Shown here: piece after piece, positions 43,222 to 50,085 of the stretch
Numbering within the stretch: the stretch's first letter is position 1
How the letters are laid out: every line of letters begins with the position of its first letter
Assembly: GCA_027083345.1 (NCBI GenBank)
Contig: JALWOZ010000025.1
Span: 1 to 50,085, forward strand
Source of the DNA: Candidatus Kaiserbacteria bacterium
GTDB lineage: Bacteria > Patescibacteriota > Minisyncoccia > Phycocordibacterales > UBA2100
DNA length: 50,085 nt
Direction: 5' to 3'
Made by a program: the position numbers and the translations under genes
The notes under the pieces: generated by a model
What the model was told of the DNA's origin: nothing
The model's database searches: none
Seen by the model: the letters and a program-made list of their open reading frames with translations, nothing else

Positions 43222-43896
43222 TTACCAATTTATAATGTTACTATCCGCATGGTGTTGTTTTAAATAGTCATTAGCTTTAGAGAAGTGCTTACAACCTAAG
43301 AACCCTCTATAAGCAGACAATGGAGAAGGGTGGGAAGATTCCAATACTAAGTGTTTATCTTGATTTATGAGAGTCTTTTTAGATTTAGCATAATTGCCCC
43401 ATAATATAAACACTACGTGTTCTTTGTGTTTGGATATTTTGTTTATAACATAGTCTGTAAACTCTACCCAACCTATGTTTGAGTGACTACCCGGATCGTT
43501 TTCTTTCACCGTTAGTATTGAATTTAGCAATAATACACCTTGTTGAGCCCAATGTGATAAGTCTGTATCGGTATTGATAGACCCTATGTCTGCTTTAATT
43601 TCTTTAAATATATTTGATAACGTTGGGGGCGCTGTAATGTCTTTGGGTACAGAAAAGCTTAATCCATTAGCTTGGCCTTTTTTATAATAAGGATCTTGTC
43701 CGAGTATAACTACTCTAACTTTATCAAATGGAGTCTCATTAAATGCTTTGAATATATTCTTGTAAGCGGGGTACACACGCTCTTTTTTATTTGAGTAATC
43801 TAAGCGTACTCTCTTAATTGTTTCTTTAAATGATTTATTATTAATATAATCATGTAATATGTTTGTCCAAGATTGCTCCATATCTAAATTGCTCAT
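43222..43896 (-). CDS. ung: Uracil-DNA glycosylase
   Basis: VVILGQDPYYKKGQANGLSFSV; VLLLNSILTV; HPSPLSAYRGFLGCKHFSKAN. Confidence 0.97.
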   Translation of the reverse strand: MSNLDMEQSWTNILHDYINNKSFKETIKRVRLDYSNKKERVYPAYKNIFKAFNETPFDKVRVVILGQDPYYKKGQANGLSFSVPKDITAPPTLSNIFKEIKADIGSINTDTDLSHWAQQGVLLLNSILTVKENDPGSHSNIGWVEFTDYVINKISKHKEHVVFILWGNYAKSKKTLINQDKHLVLESSHPSPLSAYRGFLGCKHFSKANDYLKQHHADSNIINW

Positions 43897-43983
43897 AATG
43901 ATGAATGATAACAGAATACAATACTTAAGTGTATTGTGTTATAGGTAACGAGTAAAGAGGAGTGATATGGTATTATTGTATAT

Positions 43984-44523
43984 ATGAGTTACGCTATATA
44001 TAATACAGAGGCAGTAGTCTTAAAGAGAGTTGAGCATGGAGAGGCAGATGTATTGCTGTGGATGATTACCAAAGACTTAGGGCTGATAATCGCCAAAGCA
44101 CAAGGTGTACGTAAGTTAGAGGCTAAGATGAGAGGATACCTGCAACTGTTTAAGTATTGTAGGGTTTCTTTGGTTAGGGGTAAATGCATGTGGAGAGTAA
44201 CAGGAGCAGAGATGTCGAGCAATATGACCCCACAAACAATTAAAGACCGCAACCTGCTTAATAGGTTGTCTACTTTTATATGTAGGATAACGCCTTTGGA
44301 ATCTAATACTGTTTGCGAAATCTTTGAATTAATGGTGAATTTAATAAAAAATGATATAAATGTGGACAATATAGATAAATACGAGCTTGTATTAGTAGCT
44401 AAGATATTGGTTAATTTAGGTTATTTAGACGAGCTTAAGGTAGATGAGTTTTATAAAGGGTTAATTACTAGGTATGACTTGGCTACAGATGTTAACAATG
44501 CTATATCTAATAGTCATTTGTAA
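43984..44523 (+). CDS. recO: DNA repair protein RecO (short form)
   Basis: EAVVLKRVEHGEADVLLWMITKDLGLIIAKAQGVRK; 179 aa. Confidence 0.88.
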   Translation: MSYAIYNTEAVVLKRVEHGEADVLLWMITKDLGLIIAKAQGVRKLEAKMRGYLQLFKYCRVSLVRGKCMWRVTGAEMSSNMTPQTIKDRNLLNRLSTFICRITPLESNTVCEIFELMVNLIKNDINVDNIDKYELVLVAKILVNLGYLDELKVDEFYKGLITRYDLATDVNNAISNSHL

Positions 44524-44550
44524 ATGTATTGACGTGGTATAATTTATTCT

Positions 44551-46569
44551 ATGGATATACCCGAAGAATTAAAGAAATCTAAACGTTCAGAATTTAAAGA
44601 AGACGATAATATAGATAAATTAAGGAGTTTGATGTACTCCAGAGAGCGTAAAGGATTTTTGCCTTGGCGTCGGAGGAGTGAGACCCCTAAGGAGAAACCA
44701 TTAGTAAAAGAATCTTGGGAGTATAATAGTCCTCCTAAAAAGTCGCATAACACCACTAAAATGTCTTTAGGTTGGGCTAAGGTTTTGTTGGCTATCTCTG
44801 TAACCTTTTTTATAGCGGCTGGAGTTGGTGCTTTTGCTTTTTTACATAAGACAGTGAGCCCAGTCTCTGAGGACAATGTAGATATTACAATAGAAGGTAG
44901 TACTTCTGCTGTCTCTGGGTCTGTGCTTGAGTTGCAGGTATTAATAACAAATCGCAATGATTCTTCTTTAGAATTGGCAGATGCAGTTATAACTTATCCA
45001 GACGGCACTGTGTCTCCAATAGATTTTAAGACTCCGTTAGATGCTGAGAGATTGCCTCTTGGTTTAGTAGAGGCTCGTAGCGCTCGTCGTGGGACTATAA
45101 GCGCAGTTATATTAGGTAATGCTGGGGAAACTAAAAAGATAAAAGTAGAATTACAGTATAGGTTAAAGGGGGGCAATGTAATACATTCAAAAACAACGGT
45201 TCATAATGTTTTAATTTCTGCAGATGCGATGAGTATAAGTGTAGATGCTGATAAAGAGTTTACTCCTGGTCAAGAGTCTGCTGTTGCTGTTAATATTAAA
45301 TCAAATTCACCTAATATGCTTAGTGGAGTGTTTGTTGATTTGGAGTTACCATTTGGATTCTCTATAGTAAATAGTGCCCCACCGATAAAAGAAGATAAAA
45401 CAGAGTCTAATAGTTTTGCTCGTTGGTATATTGGAGATTTTAGACCTGGAGAGGAGCGTACGTTGCAACTCTCAGGTAAGGTGGACGGGCAGGTGGGAGA
45501 TATACGAGTAATTAAGGCTAAAGTTGGTTCAGGAGCTAAGAGCAATGACCCTATAAAACCAAATACAAATAAAGTAAATAATCTTGGTAACCCAACTCTG
45601 ATATTGGCGCAAGTACAACATGAGATACACATTAAAAGGCCGTTCTTAAGTGTTGAGATCTTAAAAGACGGGCAACCATTGGATGGACTTAATTTTAATG
45701 CTGGTGAGACGGTAGATTTAGAATTAAAATGGCGGAATAATCTAAGTGTACCAATAGATGATGCAATAATTACAGTAGATATGGGCGGTCTAGCCCTTAG
45801 TAAGGGGGGTGTATATGCTGGTTCTAATGGTTTTTATAGGTCGGTAGATAGTAAAATAATATGGAATAGTAAAACAAGCAGAGGTAAATTAAAACATATT
45901 TTACCTGGAGAAGAAGGTAAATTTAAATTTAAGATAACCCCACTGAGCGAATCATTTTTAGCCAGAAAAGCCATCTCTACTACAATAACTTTCTCTGTTA
46001 GCATGGGGGGTAAGCGTCTAGATGAGAGTGGTGTACCTGAGACATTAACTGGACATCTGTCTACTGAGGTAAAGTTAAATACAAATGTCTCACTAAAGGC
46101 ATTCAGTCTCTTTAAGTCTAGTCCATTTGGCCCTCTGGGCCCATTACCACCAAAAGCTGAATATGAGACTGTTTATGCAATAGTTTGGGAGGTCTCTAAT
46201 ACAACCAATGATATAAAGGATGCTATAGTGCGTGCTGAACTACCATATTACGTTACTTGGCTAGACCGTAAAGAACCGGCGAACGAACAGTTAATTTATA
46301 ATAAGACAAATAATACAGTGGAATGGCATTTGGGTACAGTTAAAGCGGGGACAGGACAGGGAAATCTTACTCGTATTGTTGCCTTTGCAGTAGGGTTGGT
46401 ACCTAGTTATACTCAAGTCAATACAACTCCAGATTTAATTTGGAATCAGACTTTTGAAGCGGTTGATACGTATACAAATAAAAAGATAATAAAGAAAGTA
46501 AAGAATGTTACAACAAAAACCATTTATGATGAAGGGTACAAAGAAGAGTATGCTCATGTAGTTAAGTAA
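44551..46569 (+). CDS. Large membrane-anchored protein with repeated Ig-like/DUF11-type beta domains
   Basis: Cytosolic basic N-terminus, one TM (VLLAISVTFFIAAGVGAFAFL), long extracellular beta-rich region. Confidence 0.6.
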   Translation: MDIPEELKKSKRSEFKEDDNIDKLRSLMYSRERKGFLPWRRRSETPKEKPLVKESWEYNSPPKKSHNTTKMSLGWAKVLLAISVTFFIAAGVGAFAFLHKTVSPVSEDNVDITIEGSTSAVSGSVLELQVLITNRNDSSLELADAVITYPDGTVSPIDFKTPLDAERLPLGLVEARSARRGTISAVILGNAGETKKIKVELQYRLKGGNVIHSKTTVHNVLISADAMSISVDADKEFTPGQESAVAVNIKSNSPNMLSGVFVDLELPFGFSIVNSAPPIKEDKTESNSFARWYIGDFRPGEERTLQLSGKVDGQVGDIRVIKAKVGSGAKSNDPIKPNTNKVNNLGNPTLILAQVQHEIHIKRPFLSVEILKDGQPLDGLNFNAGETVDLELKWRNNLSVPIDDAIITVDMGGLALSKGGVYAGSNGFYRSVDSKIIWNSKTSRGKLKHILPGEEGKFKFKITPLSESFLARKAISTTITFSVSMGGKRLDESGVPETLTGHLSTEVKLNTNVSLKAFSLFKSSPFGPLGPLPPKAEYETVYAIVWEVSNTTNDIKDAIVRAELPYYVTWLDRKEPANEQLIYNKTNNTVEWHLGTVKAGTGQGNLTRIVAFAVGLVPSYTQVNTTPDLIWNQTFEAVDTYTNKKIIKKVKNVTTKTIYDEGYKEEYAHVVK

Positions 46570-46616
46570 GAGTGGAGTTGTATGTTTGTTTAAGGTAGTT
46601 TATAGTAACCATATTT

Positions 46617-48002
46617 ATGATTAAAGAAGAGATTAATAATAAGATAAAAATGGATGAGATAATAAGTTTTGCTAAACGAAAGGGGTTCGTTTTCCAAGGG
46701 TCTGATATATATGGAGGAGTTGCGGGATTATATGATTATGGGCCTAATGGAGTAGAATTGTTGAATAATATAAAAAAGTCTTGGTGGTATCATAACGTTC
46801 AATTGAAACCTAACTATTATGGGCTTGACTCTGCTATTTTTAAAGATCCTAGAGTGTGGGAAGCCAGCGGGCACACTACCTCTTTCTCAGATCCTATGGC
46901 AGAGTGTAGAGCTTGTAATACCAGATTGCGAGTAGACAAAGTCTTAGAGGGTGTAGGAGTTGATGCTGACGAGAAGATGAGCGAAGAGGAGATAAACAAA
47001 CTCTTTTACGAGAATAAGGGTAAAATAAAATGTACTAAATGTGGAGGTAATGACTTTACAGATGCTAAGGCGTTTAACTTATTGGTAAAATCTAATATGG
47101 GAGATTTTGCAGAGCAGGGTAATAGTCCTGTATATTTACCTGGAGAAGCTAGTCAAGGTATATATATTAATTTTAAAAATATTGTAGATGCCGTACATCC
47201 TAATATACCTTTCGGTGTGGCACAAATAGGTAAAGCTTTCCGCAATGAGATATCTCCACGCAATTTTTTATTTCGTACTAGGGAGTTTGAGCAGGCAGAT
47301 ACTCAGCTTTTTTTAAAGCCAGGAGACAACGATAAAGAGTATGAACAAATTAAGCAAGATAGGTGGCAATGGTATAAGCAAATAGGCTTGAGTGAGCAAA
47401 ACTTAAGGTGGAAGCAACATAATAATCTAGTATTTTACGCAAAAGATGCTTGGGATATTGAGTATAGCTTTCCTACTTATGGATTTGATGAGATAGAGGG
47501 TGTACACAATAGAGGGGATTATGACCTCACTGTACACTCTAAACACTCTGGGGTAGATTTGTCTTTTATAGAGCAATCAACGAGTGAGAGGTTTATACCG
47601 CATGTACTAGAGACTTCTATGGGTCTTGGTAGGGTATTTTTAGCTGTTTTAGCAGAAGCATATACTATTGATAACTTAGGAGGAGATGAGAGAGTGGTGT
47701 TAAAGTTCTCTAAGGAGCTCGCACCGGTGAAGGTGGCAGTATTACCTTTATTAAAAAATAAACCAGAGTTGGTAGATAAGGCCAAAGAAGTATTTAATAT
47801 GCTCTTACCCCACATGACAACTGTTTATGATGCTAGTGGTTCAGTGGGTAAGAGGTACAGAAGGCAAGATGAAATAGGTACACCCCATTGTATAACAGTA
47901 GATTTTGACTCTTTGGAGGATGATTCGGTAACAATTAGAGATAGGGATACAGGCAAGCAAGAAAGAGTAAAGATAACCGAATTGCTAAAAATACTTACAT
48001 AG
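46617..48002 (+). CDS. glyS: Glycyl-tRNA synthetase (alpha2 type)
   Basis: RKGFVFQGSDIYGGVAGLYDYGPNGVELLNNIKKSWW; FRNEISPRNFLFRTREFEQAD; SVGKRYRRQDEIGTPHCITVDF. Confidence 0.95.
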   Translation: MIKEEINNKIKMDEIISFAKRKGFVFQGSDIYGGVAGLYDYGPNGVELLNNIKKSWWYHNVQLKPNYYGLDSAIFKDPRVWEASGHTTSFSDPMAECRACNTRLRVDKVLEGVGVDADEKMSEEEINKLFYENKGKIKCTKCGGNDFTDAKAFNLLVKSNMGDFAEQGNSPVYLPGEASQGIYINFKNIVDAVHPNIPFGVAQIGKAFRNEISPRNFLFRTREFEQADTQLFLKPGDNDKEYEQIKQDRWQWYKQIGLSEQNLRWKQHNNLVFYAKDAWDIEYSFPTYGFDEIEGVHNRGDYDLTVHSKHSGVDLSFIEQSTSERFIPHVLETSMGLGRVFLAVLAEAYTIDNLGGDERVVLKFSKELAPVKVAVLPLLKNKPELVDKAKEVFNMLLPHMTTVYDASGSVGKRYRRQDEIGTPHCITVDFDSLEDDSVTIRDRDTGKQERVKITELLKILT

Positions 48003-48018
48003 AGTATTATGTAAGTAT

Positions 48019-49038
48019 ATGGATAAGAATCTGACTATTAATATAAGTGTAGGTACTATTATAAAAGTGATAGTCGTTTTGGGTTTGACAGTCTTATTAT
48101 TTCAACTTTATCAATTGGTTTTGGTATTGGTAACAGCTATAGTGATAGCCTCCGCAGTTGAGCCAGCCACAAAAACACTTGTAAAACTTAGGGTCCCTAG
48201 AGTACTAGCAGTTGTATTGATATACATTATGTTACTTAGTGTTTTAGCGGGTGTGGTATATGCATTCGTCCCCCCCTTATTGAAGGAGACTTCAGGGTTA
48301 TTATCGGATACTCCTAGCTTGGTTGAGGTTTTAGGCAAAAGTAATGGTCTAGGCGCTCTACCTGCTGGTGTTGATCTTAATGAGATTGTTAACTCTGTTA
48401 ATCAGTCTGTTACTAAATACTCAGGCAATGTTTTTGCACTTGTTAGCACTGTCTTTGGTGGTGTCCTTACTTTTGTGCTTATAATAGTATTTTCTTTTTA
48501 CTTTGCTGTTAGAGAGAAGAGTATAGAGGAATTCATAAGAGTTATAGTTCCTAAAAAAGACGAAGATTATGTCATCAATTTGTGGGAGCGCTCTCAGCTT
48601 AAAATAGGATTATGGATGCAAGGTCAATTATTATTGGCATTGATAATAGCGGTCCTCACTTTCTTGGGATTGACGATATTGGGAGTTAAATATGCGCTTT
48701 TGCTTGCTGTTGTGGCTGGATTGTTTGAGCTTATTCCAGTATTTGGACCTATTTTATCCGCTATACCTGCATTGGCAGTAGCTTTTGTAACCGGTGGTTT
48801 GCCACTGGTTGGTTTAGTTCTTGCACTTTATATAATAATTCAACAATTTGAGAATCATTTAATATATCCGCTTGTTGTAACAAAAGTAGTAGGAGTACCG
48901 CCATTGATAGTTATAATATCTCTTATTGTGGGAGCGCAACTTGCAGGATTTCTAGGTATTTTATTGTCTGTCCCATTAGCTGCTACTTTGCAAGAAGTTG
49001 TTAAGGATTTAGACAAGTGGAAGCATGAAAAAAAATAA
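48019..49038 (+). CDS. AI-2E family transporter/permease
   Basis: Multi-TM; LFELIPVFGPILSAIPALAVAF; YIIIQQFENHLIYPLVVTKVVGVPPLIVIISLIVGAQLAGFLGILLSVPLAA. Confidence 0.93.
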   Translation: MDKNLTINISVGTIIKVIVVLGLTVLLFQLYQLVLVLVTAIVIASAVEPATKTLVKLRVPRVLAVVLIYIMLLSVLAGVVYAFVPPLLKETSGLLSDTPSLVEVLGKSNGLGALPAGVDLNEIVNSVNQSVTKYSGNVFALVSTVFGGVLTFVLIIVFSFYFAVREKSIEEFIRVIVPKKDEDYVINLWERSQLKIGLWMQGQLLLALIIAVLTFLGLTILGVKYALLLAVVAGLFELIPVFGPILSAIPALAVAFVTGGLPLVGLVLALYIIIQQFENHLIYPLVVTKVVGVPPLIVIISLIVGAQLAGFLGILLSVPLAATLQEVVKDLDKWKHEKK

Positions 49039-50085
49039 GCCACTATATATAACAACGACACTGCCGTATGTGAATGCCAGCCCACACGTAGGGTTTGCGC
49101 TTGAGATTGTGCAAGCCGATGCTTTGGCGCGCTACGCGCGCCTTATGGGCCGTGAGGTATTCTTTAATACGGGTACAGACGAACATGGGCAGAAGATAGC
49201 AGAGGCGGCAACAAAGGCGGGAGTAGAGACGAAAGAGTATGTAGATAAGTATGCGAAAGAGTTTCAGATCCTCAAAGAACAGTTAAATCTTTCTGTAGAT
49301 AAGTTTGTGCGTACTACTGACGAGAATCATATGAAAGCCGCGCAAAAACTTTGGAAGCTTGCTGATGCTAAGGGCGATATTTATAAGAAGAGTTATAAAG
49401 GCCTCTATTGTGTGGGGTGCGAGGCATTTATGAAGGAGAGTGATCTAGACGAGAGTGGGCACTGCCCTCACCATTTGGGTAAACAACTTGAGGAGGTAGA
49501 GGAGGAGAATTACTTCTTTAGGTTAAGTAATTATAAGAGCGAGCTAAAGGAGTATATAAATAAGCTCGAGAGTATAGTGCCCGAGTGGAGACGTAAAGAG
49601 GCACTTAATATATTAGAGGATCTTGATGACTTTAGTATCTCTCGACCAAAGGAGAGGCTAGAGTGGGGTATACCCGTGTCGAATGATGACTCACAGGTGA
49701 TGTATGTGTGGTTTGACGCGCTCTCAAACTACATCTCAACACTTGGCTACCCTAATGAAGACGGCGACTTTCAGAATTTTTGGCAACAAGGTGAGACACT
49801 GCAAGTAGCTGGGAAGGATCAGATAAAGTTCCAATCTATAATATGGCAAGCGATGCTAATGTCGGCAGAGATTAAGAATACCGACACTGTTATCTATCAC
49901 GGTTTTATCACAAGTGCGGGTAAGAAGATGAGTAAGAGCATAGGCAATGTCATTAACCCAAGCGAACTTGTAGAGCGCTATGGCACGGAGGCAACTCGCT
50001 ATATTTTACTCCGGCATGTACACCCATTTGATGACTCCGACTTGACTTGGGAGAGAATGGATGAGTGGTACACAGCCAACTTGGT
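49025..50085 (+). CDS. metG: Methionyl-tRNA synthetase, 5' part (open at window end; absent from ORF track)
   Basis: MKKNKPLYITTTLPYVNASPHVGFALEIVQADALARY; GTDEHGQKIAEAA; GKKMSKSIGNVINPSELVERYG. Confidence 0.96.
   Translation, partial: MKKNKPLYITTTLPYVNASPHVGFALEIVQADALARYARLMGREVFFNTGTDEHGQKIAEAATKAGVETKEYVDKYAKEFQILKEQLNLSVDKFVRTTDENHMKAAQKLWKLADAKGDIYKKSYKGLYCVGCEAFMKESDLDESGHCPHHLGKQLEEVEEENYFFRLSNYKSELKEYINKLESIVPEWRRKEALNILEDLDDFSISRPKERLEWGIPVSNDDSQVMYVWFDALSNYISTLGYPNEDGDFQNFWQQGETLQVAGKDQIKFQSIIWQAMLMSAEIKNTDTVIYHGFITSAGKKMSKSIGNVINPSELVERYGTEATRYILLRHVHPFDDSDLTWERMDEWYTANL

Noticed and set aside
1-50085. CRISPR array
   Set aside because: No regularly spaced direct repeats with unique spacers seen; the repeats present are palindromic and irregularly placed.
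1-50085. Alternative genetic code (UGA = Gly as in Gracilibacteria/Absconditabacteria)
   Set aside because: TGA terminates several genes at the expected lengths (pgk, recJ, tpiA) and no conserved Gly positions are seen as TGA.
1-50085. Transposase, integrase or prophage
   Set aside because: No transposase, integrase or phage structural motifs found among the ORFs.

Overview
AT-rich bacterial chromosome segment with the gene content of a Candidate Phyla Radiation (Patescibacteria/Parcubacteria-like) genome. TGA is used as a stop (e.g. pgk, recJ), so standard code 11 fits. It carries two separated blocks of the S10/spc ribosomal-protein cluster: rpsN-rpsH-rplF-rplR-rpsE-rplO-secY at 1.3-5.2 kb, and rplC-rplD-rplW-rplB-[two ATP-grasp genes]-rpsS-rplV-rpsC-rplP-rpmC-rpsQ-rplN-rplX-rplE-rplS at 17.5-26.6 kb. 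It also carries secE-nusG-rplK, a thymidylate/dUTP module (thyX-like, dcd, dut, NUDIX, tmk), a minor-pilin cluster, a split ComEC, tpiA-pgk, recJ, recO, ung, glyS, metG (open at the window end), rnpB and tRNA-Val, tRNA-Leu and tRNA-His. rpmD (L30) is absent between rpsE and rplO, and rplA (L1) is absent after rplK, as expected for the L1-lacking Parcubacteria. Main items for follow-up: (1) two ATP-grasp ligase-like genes inserted between rplB and rpsS; (2) a G-quadruplex-like motif inside a perfect 12-bp inverted repeat upstream of an M50 protease; (3) RNase P RNA containing four related palindromic repeats; (4) a tandem ThyX-like protein whose motif halves lie in different domains; (5) ComEC split around a reverse-strand SOD gene; (6) a TGT with a eukaryote-like pocket motif; (7) a tandem-repeat Cys-rich protein next to a large secreted protein; (8) A/T-only, Shine-Dalgarno-less gene starts and repeated -10 boxes 6-8 nt upstream of ATG. 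All calls come from reading sequence and motifs; no searches were run.
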